DNA of 64,000 nt from Paenibacillus sp. FSL R5-0345 (GCF_000758585.1 NZ_CP009281.1:6696001-6760000); one strand, 5' to 3'; positions 16,850 through 25,645 are shown, counted from the stretch's first letter. Program-made: numbers and translations. The notes: a model not told the origin generated them from the letters alone.

Positions 16850-18517
16850 TTAAATTGCAATAGAGATGCTTTGACCCTGGATCTCTCGCTTCATATGGAC
16901 AGCAAAAGACCCTTCTGCATGGGGCACAGAAGGGTCAGCGTTTAAAAAATGGTGTAGCGTATTCTCATCGAAGTTCATATCGATTTGGTCGATGGTTTTT
17001 GAATCCTTGATTGTAATCTGCTTGATGGCCAAATGCATTAGGGTCTTTCGTTGGTCAAAGGATGACGAGTCCAGCAGCTTATCAAACTTATTCAGAAGAG
17101 CGCGGACAACTTCGTAGGAGACAGGCTCAACATGGTCGTCTTTCATTTCAGCAGCCAGCCCTGCCTTTTTGACATGTAATCGTTCCAGTTCTCCACCAAT
17201 ATCATCAAGCCGCTTGGAGAACATCGTCTTATCTAAGCCGTTCATTTCGTACATGTCAAAGTACTTTCGCCGCTTCCCCTCCAGCTCTGTTATCTTAACC
17301 AGAATATGCTCAAGTTCCTGCTCGAGGGGTTTGACACGCTTCGTTTTCCTTTCATTAATGTTTTTCACGATGGCTTTGAGAATTTGGGGCTTTGCCAGTA
17401 CTTCTTTAAGCCGTTCGATTACATAATTCTCTGCCTCCAGCTTCCGAATGCTGTTGGCGCTGCATACCTTGCTCCCCTTGTTACGGAAGTTGCTGCAAGA
17501 GTAGTATAGACGCGTGACCTTACTGCCGTCCTTCTTACGATTCTGAGTCCGATTAGCTACCATCGGCGCTCCGCACTTTGGACAGCGGATCAGCCAAGTT
17601 AACAGGAACTCGCCATCGAAGCGCTTCAGGGAGACCACTGATTTTTTCTTGCGTAAATACTGCACTTTGCTCCATAGTTCTTCCGAAACAATAGCAGGAT
17701 GAATCCCATCAAAAGTCTCCAGTATGGTGTTAAGGCCCTTACGCCTTTTCTCACTCCAGTTTTCATACCTTCCATAACGTATTCTTCCAACAAAGAATGG
17801 ATTATCCAGAATCTCCTTCACACCGCTGATGGAGAAGGCTCCACCAGATCGGGTAACATAACCCTCATGGTTGAGTTCGTTCGCAATCGACTTAAATCCT
17901 CGTCCGGTAGCGAATCGTTCAAATATCTTGAGAATAATGACTTCTTCCTCAGGAACAATCTCTACTTTTGATTCCCGACTCCGAACGCCATTCACAATGT
18001 CCTCTACACTTCGATACCCTAGCGGTAGCTTACCATTGTGCTTCCCTGTCCTAGCACGTTGTTTGTGACCCATCTTAACATTGTCAACTATGGTATCACG
18101 TTCAAGCTGTCCTACAGCCCCCATGATATGCAACATGAATTTCCCGTGGGAGGTTGAGGTGTCGAACTGTTCTGTCATGGACATAAACGCGACGTTATTC
18201 TTATTCAGAATATTAACGATTTGTGAAAGATGCTCTGCATTTCTCGCCAATCTATTAAACTTCCACACCAAGACGGTATCGAATAAATTATTTTTTGCAT
18301 CCTGAAGCATCTGCTGCAGCTCAAAGCGGTTATCCATGCTCTTACCACTGATACCTCTATCCACGTACTCGCGGTAGATTTCATAGTTATAGAGCTTAGA
18401 GTAGTCTGTCAGCGTTTTAAGTTGTGCATCAATGGAATAACCATGCTCAGCTTGCTCCTCCGTGCTTACACGAACGTATATAGCAACACGACGCACCTTA
18501 TCCGAGGTCATTAACAT
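16850..18517 (-). CDS. Large serine recombinase, Ccr-like (second of the pair)
   Basis: This 555-aa site-specific recombinase, with its partner upstream, probably cuts and joins the att sites at rlmH. The resolvase domain starts at about residue 9 (VAIYVRVSTEEQ, with the catalytic Ser in RVST) and includes LVWKFNRLARN and the LERDTIVDNVK helix. The recombinase domain follows (about 165-290). A zinc ribbon (RCPKCGAPM with YYSCSN and CSANS) and a coiled coil come next. It lies 40 bp after the first recombinase gene, like ccrA-ccrB. The last 30 or so residues are encoded across an intrinsic terminator, which is odd. The start at 18517 has a GGGCGGG site 7 nt away. Confidence 0.9.
   Translation of the reverse strand: MLMTSDKVRRVAIYVRVSTEEQAEHGYSIDAQLKTLTDYSKLYNYEIYREYVDRGISGKSMDNRFELQQMLQDAKNNLFDTVLVWKFNRLARNAEHLSQIVNILNKNNVAFMSMTEQFDTSTSHGKFMLHIMGAVGQLERDTIVDNVKMGHKQRARTGKHNGKLPLGYRSVEDIVNGVRSRESKVEIVPEEEVIILKIFERFATGRGFKSIANELNHEGYVTRSGGAFSISGVKEILDNPFFVGRIRYGRYENWSEKRRKGLNTILETFDGIHPAIVSEELWSKVQYLRKKKSVVSLKRFDGEFLLTWLIRCPKCGAPMVANRTQNRKKDGSKVTRLYYSCSNFRNKGSKVCSANSIRKLEAENYVIERLKEVLAKPQILKAIVKNINERKTKRVKPLEQELEHILVKITELEGKRRKYFDMYEMNGLDKTMFSKRLDDIGGELERLHVKKAGLAAEMKDDHVEPVSYEVVRALLNKFDKLLDSSSFDQRKTLMHLAIKQITIKDSKTIDQIDMNFDENTLHHFLNADPSVPHAEGSFAVHMKREIQGQSISIAI
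16902..16936 (-). terminator. Intrinsic terminator lying inside the recombinase reading frame
   Basis: GACCCTTCTG pairs with CAGAAGGGTC (10 of 10) and is followed by TTTTGCTGT on the minus strand, about 50 bp before the stop codon at 16850. Confidence 0.65.
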
Positions 18518-18557
18518 AAGAGTGCCCGCCCTTGTTCTAGTATGAATCGGCCTTGAT

Positions 18558-20132
18558 TTAAACAGATTTGCTGTTGATTTTGCATTGTAATTCCTCCATG
18601 TTATTTGTAAATAGTATATGATTTAACGATGCACTCCCATGTAAAACAGCTTTTGATATATCTTTGTCAGGGGGGAGCGTGATTTTATCAAATAAGCTCT
18701 TAAACAGCTTTTTTTGCTGTTCATGCGGGGAGATTTGGACCATTGCCCACAAATTCTTCAATGCGGTAAGAATCTTATTACTATCTACCAATTGTATCTG
18801 TTGATTAGCTAGTTTTTCTTCAATACCTCGCAGGGCCTCTTGCTTAACAGCCTTCTGCTCTTCGAGTTCCTTAAGCCGCGTAACTAGAACCTCCTGAGGA
18901 ATATGCTCCTCTTCAAATAACTCAAAGCATCTCTGCTGCCGCTGATCAAATGCAGCCAACTCCTTAGTCAGACCTCTCTTTTCATCCTCAAGAGGTTTAC
19001 GGCTTAGATCCCGCTTATCATTCACTGCCGCGATGATTTGATTCAGCAAAGGGGGTTTAGTCACAAGTTCCTGCATTTGTTGAGAGAACCAGCAATCCAT
19101 GTTATCTGCGCGAATCGCATTTAGGCTACACGAAGCGGAGCCCTTACTCCTATAGAGTGAGCATACATAGTAGTAGTTCTTCCGAATTGTCCCGTTTTTG
19201 TTAAAGCTCTTCGTGTGTGCTGCAACCATGCTGCACCCGCACTCAGGACATTTGAGTAATCCTGACAATGGAAAATGCCGTTTGATCGTCTTCGATGTCA
19301 GGTTCGATCGACTGCGTAGATTAGCTTGGACTTGTTCCCATAATTCCAAAGTAATGATTGCTTCTTGTTCACCCTCTATCAGTTGTACCTCAGCCCCTGT
19401 ATGGCGCTGGCTTGTACCAATGCGTATTTTGCCGATGTAGTTGGGATTAGTCAGGATGCCTCTTACCGCCGCGATCCCAAAAGCCAGGCCTTTTTTGGTC
19501 AGACAGCCTGCAGCATTTAGTCGATTGGTGATTGCCTTGTACCCTAATCCATCTGCATACATGGTAAAAATAGTTCGGACCAGCTCAGCCTCAGGTTCCA
19601 CAATTTCAAGCTGTTGCTGTCCAGGGTCAGGATTCTTATGCCACCGGTAACCGAGCACCATATTCCCGCTATTCCAGCACCCCTGCCGATTGCGCTCTTG
19701 CACAGCTAAACGGACATTGTCACAAATCTGTTCCCGTTCTAACTCAGCAATAGCACTCAGCACCTGTACGACAAAGCTGCCCATCGTTGTATCGGTATTA
19801 ATATCTTCTGTCGCGCTCTTTATTCCGACATTGCTCTTATTAAAAATTTTTACCATTTGCAGCAAGTCACTATGGTTGCGTGAAAGCCGATTTAGCTTCC
19901 AGACTAAGACGTTTTGAAAACATCCCTGCTGCGCATCCACAAGTAACTGCTGCAAAAGGGGTCTGCCCTGAATCGACTTCGCTGATTTTCCTGCATCTAT
20001 ATAGGATTTGTATATCGTTAGATTGTGCTGTCGGCAGTATGCCTTTAGCATATCCATCTGACCATCTATGCTGTAACCATCCACCTGCTCATCTGTGGAG
20101 ACCCGAATGTAGAGGGCTACTGTTGATTCCAT
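18558..20132 (-). CDS. Large serine recombinase, Ccr-like (first of the pair)
   Basis: A 524-aa recombinase. The resolvase domain holds ALYIRVSTDEQVDGYSIDGQ (catalytic Ser about residue 13), LVWKLNRLSRN and the ELEREQICDNVR helix. The recombinase domain contains NPNYIGKIRIG. The zinc ribbon is KCPECGCSM with YYYVCS and CSLNAIRAD. A charged coiled-coil follows at about 385-450. It differs clearly from its neighbour, so the pair is two distinct subunits rather than a recent duplication, as with CcrA and CcrB. The start is firm (AGGAGGT 7 nt upstream). The gene is the sixth in a leftward core operon that begins at the primase. Confidence 0.9.
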   Translation of the reverse strand: MESTVALYIRVSTDEQVDGYSIDGQMDMLKAYCRQHNLTIYKSYIDAGKSAKSIQGRPLLQQLLVDAQQGCFQNVLVWKLNRLSRNHSDLLQMVKIFNKSNVGIKSATEDINTDTTMGSFVVQVLSAIAELEREQICDNVRLAVQERNRQGCWNSGNMVLGYRWHKNPDPGQQQLEIVEPEAELVRTIFTMYADGLGYKAITNRLNAAGCLTKKGLAFGIAAVRGILTNPNYIGKIRIGTSQRHTGAEVQLIEGEQEAIITLELWEQVQANLRSRSNLTSKTIKRHFPLSGLLKCPECGCSMVAAHTKSFNKNGTIRKNYYYVCSLYRSKGSASCSLNAIRADNMDCWFSQQMQELVTKPPLLNQIIAAVNDKRDLSRKPLEDEKRGLTKELAAFDQRQQRCFELFEEEHIPQEVLVTRLKELEEQKAVKQEALRGIEEKLANQQIQLVDSNKILTALKNLWAMVQISPHEQQKKLFKSLFDKITLPPDKDISKAVLHGSASLNHILFTNNMEELQCKINSKSV

Positions 20133-20150
20133 TAGGTTGACCTCCTATTC

Positions 20151-20372
20151 TCAGGCGACCATTTGGTAGTCTGCTGTCTCAAGAAGTTGTGAGGTCAGTT
20201 CATGGTTGGCCAGTTCTTCCATTTCCAGCAATTCAACTGGCTCCAGCCAGAGCATAACTTCTGCACGGTATGATGCCCTTTTCTCTTGCATGGAAATGTA
20301 GTTGATAACCATATCCGAGAGCAAATCAATAGCGGATTCAAATTCGTACTGTACATTAAAGCCGTCTTTCAT
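20151..20372 (-). CDS. Hypothetical 73-aa acidic protein upstream of the recombinases
   Basis: This small helical acidic protein begins MKDGFNVQYEFESAIDLLSD and ends with a glutamate-rich VELLEMEELANHEL stretch. No family is recognised. GGGGGAG 5 nt before the ATG at 20372 sets the start; the longer frame to 20399 has none. It is 18 bp before the first recombinase gene, so it may modulate recombination or simply be cotranscribed. Confidence 0.6.
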   Translation of the reverse strand: MKDGFNVQYEFESAIDLLSDMVINYISMQEKRASYRAEVMLWLEPVELLEMEELANHELTSQLLETADYQMVA

Positions 20373-20441
20373 AGCAGCTCCCCCTTTGAAGTATGTCATC
20401 GAAACAAGAGCCTACCGCCTTTATAAGCAGACTTGTTTACT

Positions 20442-20525
20442 CTATTTATGATTTCTGCTGCTTTTAATGATTTCGATAGTTATTTGAAGCGCTACGATAA
20501 TGAGATTAATAACCCTTGGATTCAT
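20442..20525 (-). CDS. 27-aa hydrophobic peptide
   Basis: This short ORF lies 13 bp after the DUF960 gene stop, with a GAGGG site 8 nt before its ATG. It encodes MNPRVINLIIVALQITIEII followed by KSSRNHK: one hydrophobic helix with a basic tail, like small membrane peptides. The tight operon position and ribosome site support it. Function is unknown. Confidence 0.5.
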   Translation of the reverse strand: MNPRVINLIIVALQITIEIIKSSRNHK

Positions 20526-20538
20526 CTGTCCCACCCTC

Positions 20539-20859
20539 TCAATATTCTGATGGCAAGAGCATCGTCACGTACTCGTCGCTATCAATTATCCACACGGTAA
20601 TGCCATGCAGAGGCTTATTAATGCCAGGATAACTATAGGTCTTTGTACGTTCCGGTTGCTCTTGAGAGTGGATGATCTTTTGAACCATATGACTTCCCTC
20701 GTTCTCAGTAGTCAAATCAAATACTTGAAGGTAGTCCATCTGTACGTTGCTTTGGATTTGTTCATCCAGTAACGCCCATAGAACCAGTTGCAGTTCAGGG
20801 TTGAGCTCATTATTTACGCCTCGCGTTACGTATCGTTGGGAATCAAATGTATAAGACAT
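20539..20859 (-). CDS. DUF960-family protein (SCC core gene)
   Basis: This 106-aa protein matches the DUF960 pattern known from staphylococcal SCC elements: [20 protein letters not shown], then [23 protein letters not shown] and a C-terminal [20 protein letters not shown]. The function of the family is not established; its constant place beside ccr genes suggests a role in excision or cassette replication. The start ATG immediately follows the RadC-like gene stop codon (TAGATG), so the two are translationally coupled. Confidence 0.8.
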   Translation of the reverse strand: MSYTFDSQRYVTRGVNNELNPELQLVLWALLDEQIQSNVQMDYLQVFDLTTENEGSHMVQKIIHSQEQPERTKTYSYPGINKPLHGITVWIIDSDEYVTMLLPSEY

Positions 20860-21327
20860 CTACATCAATCCCCTTTCCTTCATGCTTGTAAATTGGATGC
20901 CTTCTCCAAGAATAAGGTGGTCAAGTAGATCGATGCCAAGCAGGCAGCCGCTATCCCGCAGTCGCTCTGTAATCTCAACGTCCTCAGGGCTGGGATCTGG
21001 CTGGCCTGATGGATGATTATGGCAGGCTATGATGGAAGCAGAGTTGGCAAGAATCGCAAGCTTGAACGTCTCCCTGGGATGGACAATAGAGGCATTCAGC
21101 GACCCGCAGGATACTTGATGCATAGCGGTGGGCTCATTTTTAGTGTTGAGGCAAAGGATACAGAATGTTTCCCTATCACAATCACCGATGAATTGGCGGA
21201 ACAAGTCAACTGCATCTTGAGGTGAACGAATCACACGATTAGGGTAGAGCAGCGATGTTTTTTCACGCACCATTCGTAGAGAAATAACCTCAATACGCTT
21301 AGCTGGTTTAGGCTTAGAGTTAATCAT
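20860..21327 (-). CDS. RadC-like JAB/MPN+ domain protein
   Basis: This 155-aa protein consists almost only of the JAB metalloprotein fold found at the C-terminus of RadC. The JAMM zinc motif is complete: ACHNHPSGQPDPSPED (HxHPSG-x-PSxxD) at about residues 102-117, with the upstream glutamate probably in the PRETFK region. The N-terminal helix-hairpin-helix of chromosomal RadC is absent. Such short forms are common in mobile elements including SCC; their role, perhaps in DNA processing, is unproven. It overlaps its upstream neighbour by 4 bp and abuts the DUF960 gene. Confidence 0.85.
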   Translation of the reverse strand: MINSKPKPAKRIEVISLRMVREKTSLLYPNRVIRSPQDAVDLFRQFIGDCDRETFCILCLNTKNEPTAMHQVSCGSLNASIVHPRETFKLAILANSASIIACHNHPSGQPDPSPEDVEITERLRDSGCLLGIDLLDHLILGEGIQFTSMKERGLM

Positions 21328-21746
21328 TCGAAGTCCTCCTTAGCCAGGCATCCAGATTGCTCCGCAAACCACTGTTCCAGTTCTAGCCTTAAAGCGCCCC
21401 TGAGCGCGTATATCAGCAGAAAACACTCGTTGTCGGGCATTAGGCAGGCTCGGTACATATAAACTCCATTTGGCAGTTCTACCAGTTCTACGTACTCTGG
21501 TTCATTCTCCAATAGATTCACAACAACATCGCCATCTGTTAGTGTGCAAGTATCTTCTGACTGGACAACCAACATGTAGTAGCCATGATCCACAAGTGAA
21601 AATTGATCTTCACCTTCATGATGTAAGGAAGCTTTTAATTCCTCAAGCTCACTTACAAGGTACGTCAGACCAACTTGAGACAGCGTACCTTTCTTGGAGT
21701 AACTCAAAATGGATTCTTGATTTGTAATGTTAAACAAATAGCTCAT
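21324..21746 (-). CDS. Hypothetical acidic SCC-core protein
   Basis: An acidic soluble protein of about 140 aa; no family is firmly recognised. The C-terminal half (EPEYVELVELPNGVYMYRAC and on) is distantly reminiscent of the SCC-encoded uracil-DNA-glycosylase inhibitor family (DUF950/SAUGI) in position and pattern, but the match is weak. The start is uncertain: the ATG at 21746 directly abuts AAGGGAG, a TTG at 21737 would have ideal spacing, and the frame is open up to 21869. The stop overlaps the RadC-like start by 4 bp (ATGA), which shows it is part of the operon. Confidence 0.6.
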   Translation of the reverse strand: MSYLFNITNQESILSYSKKGTLSQVGLTYLVSELEELKASLHHEGEDQFSLVDHGYYMLVVQSEDTCTLTDGDVVVNLLENEPEYVELVELPNGVYMYRACLMPDNECFLLIYALRGALRLELEQWFAEQSGCLAKEDFE

Positions 21747-22085
21747 CTCCCTTAGAATTTTCTCTAGTAAATACAGCATTCTAAGGAAATAATATATATT
21801 TACAGGTAACCTTTGTTCCGTTCTTCGATGCCCCCACACGTTGCCCCCCAGTTTAGGGACTCGCCCCAACTGGGGCGACGCAAAAACCTTGTTGGCTCAT
21901 GGTTCCGTTGGCACCTGCCCCCGTTCCCCCCTAACCTGACGTGGGAGAGAGACATTTTTTATTGGCAGGGGGGGACATTATTTATTTTTTATGTTTAGTT
22001 ATGTTTTTTTATAGGGGCAATGGGGGCTCCAATCACCGCAGTCCTTGTCCCGCTTGGAATTCCCAGCGCCCCCTCTCTTCGGCTT
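21747..22085. other. Structured non-coding stretch; candidate cassette replication origin
   Basis: Between the helicase gene and the acidic-protein gene lie a perfect hairpin (CGCCCC AACT GGGGCG, 21862-21877), a run of seven G (21968-21974), a roughly 40-nt almost pure A/T tract (21974-22013) and several GGGG/CCCC tracts. GCCCCC/GGGGGC arms continue into the end of the helicase gene (22089-22115). The layout resembles hairpin plus DNA-unwinding elements of small replicons. Function is inference. Confidence 0.4.
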
Positions 22086-24404
22086 TCAGGGGGCAATGCC
22101 CCCGTTTTCGGGGGCGAACACATCAGGCAGGTCCCCTCCAGGTTCCGATCGGCTTGGCTCGGGCCTAACTCGGGGTTGTACTTCTTCGTCATCCTTTCCC
22201 CGCAAAAGTTCAGCTTTTACGCAGAGCTTGCGGGAACGCTGACCTCCTACAGTCTTCTTGACGAGGTTGTGCCGACGCTCTTTGCCGTTTTCCTTCGAAG
22301 TCTCCGTGAGCGTGATGCCCTCTTCGGCCAACTGTTTCCACAAGGTTTGACTGGAAATTGGAAAATGAGTCCCTTGTGCCGAAAGGAATCGACTCACTGC
22401 ATTGTAGAGTACATCAGGTAGAAAGTAATAGTAGTTGCTATCGTGCCAGCCTACGTGAGTTCCACTCTTGGGAATGTCCCCTTCAGAAAGCGGTTTAGCG
22501 GCTTCCGTGTAGATCGTCCGATTAGCAAGAAGTTCGCCGACAATGCTCACAAAGCGTGTCGTTGCCTTAACCTCTGCCACCTGCTCTCCCTGCTCACTCG
22601 CCGTACTGACAAATCCTTCCCAAGCCTCGCGAAGAAGCTCATTTTTACGTCCGTGTTCGATCGCTCCAACACTTTCAGCGTAGTCTAAGCCAAGTTGGAG
22701 ACCAAGGTACAGCCAAGCCGCAGCCTCTACCAGCCTGCCGTGTACATGTAGTTGGGAAGCTTCATTTCTTCTTTCGTAGAAGATTTCCGTCAGCCTGTCG
22801 TCACTTTCTGACATGGCCTGTCCTAGCCATTCCAAGTAACCGACCATTGCTTGACTTAACATCTGAGCTTGCTGCTGGGCAGTAGTCAATTTATGGAGAT
22901 CAACATCACCTTGTCTGAGCTCGACGGGGAACAACCTAGCAACGCTTGAGCCACGGTCGAGAACATCCTCCGCTGTCACAATTGCCATGCCGCGAGGGGG
23001 GTAACCAGGCCGCAGGCTAGTGTCCTGTCTCATGCGCCCTCGTCCAACCCTGTCACCGTAAGCCCTAAGGATTTGCTCAGCTAGTTGCGACATGCCTTTC
23101 GCTTCCTTCAGCGCACTGGCCGGATGGTAATCATCGATCAGAAGTAGTGAGTCTTTCACATCGAACCCCCGTTTTTCAACCGAGTTTGCCGTATCCTTAA
23201 AGCTGGCCGGAGGACGCTCTAACAAGTCACCAAAATGGCAAAGGAACAACTTAGCAAGAGTCGTCTTACGAGTTCCCGTATAGCCGTGAAGCCACATAAG
23301 GAACTTTGGCTCCAGATGTACTGTTCTCAGCCATTCACACAGAGGGGAGAGAAACGTAAGTCCCAACAGTGGCAGCGTAACCCGATGGGGAGCGATGTCC
23401 AGTAACATTAGGCTTGCTTTCATGGCCTCTTTTCGATCACCTGATGAGGTAGGCAACCTGTAGTTTTCCAACCTCGGGTCGATCTCTACCTTAACGTCCT
23501 TTGCTCCTACAGCCCCAGCAGCATGAAGGTACCTTGGGACCCCATCCACCTCTACCCAGCCAAGATGGGCAAAAACACGCTCTGTGGTTGCCCCTGACGC
23601 TGTCGTCTGGATCGCGTGGCGGACCGTGTCCCTGACCTTGTTCCCAGGTTGAATGTTAGGCTCTGGTCCCCATTGCTCCAACCACTTCATGCTGTCGAAA
23701 TCACCCGATGCAACGTGTATGGGATGTAGTCGTTTTCTATTATTCATGAGAACTCCCTCCAGTTCGTAGAATCGCTGTTGTTCTGATCCATCATCCTTGA
23801 CGACGGTTTTGTTTATCCAGGCAAAAAAGTTAGCCAGTGGAATGTCATTGCGGTTGCCTTCCTTATCCGTTTGGACAACACAAAGGTTCTTACCTTCCAA
23901 TGAGTACCGACTTGGCAGAAGCGCTTCCTTTTCCTTTATGTGGTCGGGTAACGCGGCTGGCGCTTTTGATTTTGTGCCCGTTAGAAATGCGGCTGGGGAG
24001 TTGGTGATTTCCCCTGCCTCATTCTTACTCACTTGATCACCAAAGCATTGGTGCATCTGATCACCGCTACATCCCATAGTCTCACAGCGGGTAGGGCCAC
24101 GATCTGACTTAGTCATCTCTTGTATTCTTCGTTCGCTTTGCTGGGAGTGCTTGTGGGAAGCTCGCGAGAACTCTAACGCTTTATCCAGCAATCCCGTATT
24201 AGTAAATACCGCGCTCCAACGAAACCAAGTTTCTTCATCAAGCCCATGCTGTTGCTGCCTTTCCCAATCATCGGTAAAGCGGAGACAAGACTTTTTAAGG
24301 CCCTCGAACGACCCTCTCTCAGTTGGAACGGTTCTCTGTCCCCTTTTTGGAGGAGTTATTCGTTGAACCATCCATCTAGGGGCGTTTGGTAACTGAATTC
24401 CCAT
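22086..24404 (-). CDS. DUF927-type replicative helicase of the cassette
   Basis: This 772-aa protein has an uncharacterised N-terminal region with a Cys pair (CETMGCSGDQMHQCFG), then a DUF927-like helicase/ATPase domain from about residue 200. Walker A is GYTGTRKTT (about 400) and Walker B LLLIDDYHP (about 445), with a sensor-like stretch PRGMAIVTAEDVL. Such proteins are superfamily 3-type or self-loading helicases that replicate mobile elements; SCCs carry equivalents next to ccr. It overlaps the primase gene by about 49 bp, so the two are coupled and together form a split primase-helicase. The ATG at 24404 is chosen for GGAAGG upstream; 24425 and 24371 are alternatives. The C-terminal tail is Pro/Arg-rich. 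Confidence 0.82.
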   Translation of the reverse strand: MGIQLPNAPRWMVQRITPPKRGQRTVPTERGSFEGLKKSCLRFTDDWERQQQHGLDEETWFRWSAVFTNTGLLDKALEFSRASHKHSQQSERRIQEMTKSDRGPTRCETMGCSGDQMHQCFGDQVSKNEAGEITNSPAAFLTGTKSKAPAALPDHIKEKEALLPSRYSLEGKNLCVVQTDKEGNRNDIPLANFFAWINKTVVKDDGSEQQRFYELEGVLMNNRKRLHPIHVASGDFDSMKWLEQWGPEPNIQPGNKVRDTVRHAIQTTASGATTERVFAHLGWVEVDGVPRYLHAAGAVGAKDVKVEIDPRLENYRLPTSSGDRKEAMKASLMLLDIAPHRVTLPLLGLTFLSPLCEWLRTVHLEPKFLMWLHGYTGTRKTTLAKLFLCHFGDLLERPPASFKDTANSVEKRGFDVKDSLLLIDDYHPASALKEAKGMSQLAEQILRAYGDRVGRGRMRQDTSLRPGYPPRGMAIVTAEDVLDRGSSVARLFPVELRQGDVDLHKLTTAQQQAQMLSQAMVGYLEWLGQAMSESDDRLTEIFYERRNEASQLHVHGRLVEAAAWLYLGLQLGLDYAESVGAIEHGRKNELLREAWEGFVSTASEQGEQVAEVKATTRFVSIVGELLANRTIYTEAAKPLSEGDIPKSGTHVGWHDSNYYYFLPDVLYNAVSRFLSAQGTHFPISSQTLWKQLAEEGITLTETSKENGKERRHNLVKKTVGGQRSRKLCVKAELLRGKDDEEVQPRVRPEPSRSEPGGDLPDVFAPENGGIAP

Positions 24405-24943
24405 GGGCTTTTCCCTTCCTTCCATTCATAGATGCCGCCATTTGCGTGCTTGGATGGCGGGAGAACTGTCTGTTGACCGTCGCAGAGCAGCGCACATTCT
24501 TCATGTGGATTCTCCGGATGGCTCTCAGCATACTTGACTGATCGGACTCCAATGGGAGCAGCGTACATGAGCCGCCTACCGCCCCCTGGGGTGGTAAACT
24601 CAAGTGTATCGGGGAGATCACCTTTACTCCATTGCTGTAACAGTTCTTCTCCGTACTCCCCGTCCACGTCGATGGCGACGACACCTGTTCGAGTGCCGAG
24701 TACTAACCCAACATTCATGGAAGGCCATTGCCGCGCCCATTCGTCGATTGTATCGGGCTTTGGAATAGAAGCATTCGTCCAGTCTTTTAAGAGAGGCATC
24801 TTTCCAGGTCTTGTACAATTATTCCGGTGTTGTTCGCTCATACCGCTGTGATCGTGTGAACATAGCGGTATGATGGCCCAACCTAGCGCGGCGAAGGCCT
24901 TCATTGCTTCGGCCACGTTCTTATAGGGAAGATGATTAGACAT
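24356..24943 (-). CDS. Primase-polymerase (Prim-Pol, AEP-type) N-terminal-domain protein
   Basis: This 195-aa protein matches the bifunctional DNA primase/polymerase N-terminal domain. Catalytic acids are in GVVAIDVDGEYGEEL (DxD, about residue 90). TTPGGGRRLMYAAPIG is the following beta-hairpin and ALLCDGQQTVLPPSKHANGG holds the conserved His motif. It would lay down primers for cassette replication together with the helicase it precedes; in many elements both are one polypeptide. The ATG at 24943 follows AGGTGAT. The start overlaps the upstream gene end by 8 bp. Confidence 0.85.
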   Translation of the reverse strand: MSNHLPYKNVAEAMKAFAALGWAIIPLCSHDHSGMSEQHRNNCTRPGKMPLLKDWTNASIPKPDTIDEWARQWPSMNVGLVLGTRTGVVAIDVDGEYGEELLQQWSKGDLPDTLEFTTPGGGRRLMYAAPIGVRSVKYAESHPENPHEECALLCDGQQTVLPPSKHANGGIYEWKEGKSPWEFSYQTPLDGWFNE

Positions 24944-25645
24944 CCTTATCACCTACCCCGTCAAACTGAGAAGTAGTTAGCTCTTCGGCAAAACACATCA
25001 AGTCGTACCGTTTTGCATAGATTTTTTTCTGAATCTCATACTTATAAAAATTCTGCCTCTCATTCGCGCAGTCGTTTTCTATATAGAAATGACGCATGTT
25101 CTCACGCACCTTTACCTGATGTTTGATGTTATTTGTTGGGAACCAACCATGCAGTGTCAGCTCGATTGATTCGGTTGGGTCAACTGTAATGTTTCCTCTG
25201 AAATCTGCAAAAAGTGGAAGGTAAACAACGCCTTCTCTATCCCAACAAGCCGCAGAACCGTGTTTGTCCATCTGGAGCTGCGTTCGAAATGACCTTTCAG
25301 TTCGTCGAAGTTTCCGAAACTCTGTAGGCTCGCGTACTTCTTAAACAACCTCAGACAATCGTGGTTGGGTTCTACGCCGTGATCCTCACCGAACACATCT
25401 CCAAAACTGTCGCCATAGAAGTCCAATAACTGATAATATTGTTTCCACGACAGTTTAAGGGAGAAGCACGTACAGACGAAAATCTGTTCTCCCCCTTTTA
25501 CTAGGTCACGATTCAGATTATAGAAAGATATCTCGCTGTTCTGGTTTTTCAGAAGGGAATTGATGGCACGCTCAACCTTCTTGTGATTTCCAAAGTTCAA
25601 CATGACTTGCTGCAAAGAAGCTTTTGGTGTAATCTGCTGTAGCAT
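24936..25645 (-). pseudogene. Hypothetical cassette protein broken by one frameshift
   Basis: Two frames overlap. From the ATG at 25645 (GAGGAG 9 nt upstream) the protein starts MLQQITPKASLQQVMLNFGN and continues to the region of LQSFGNFDELKGHF. At about 25290 the better continuation lies in the -1 frame (RTQLQMDKHGSAACWDREG) and runs to 24936. A single-base loss after CATTT explains it; a programmed shift cannot be excluded but no slippery heptamer is seen. The joined product would be about 237 aa, with no family recognised. It is directly upstream of the primase gene. Confidence 0.55.

Noticed and set aside
21324-21746. Naming the acidic ORF as a SAUGI-type uracil-DNA-glycosylase inhibitor
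   Set aside because: Position and a vague pattern agree, but aligned identity is too weak to assign.
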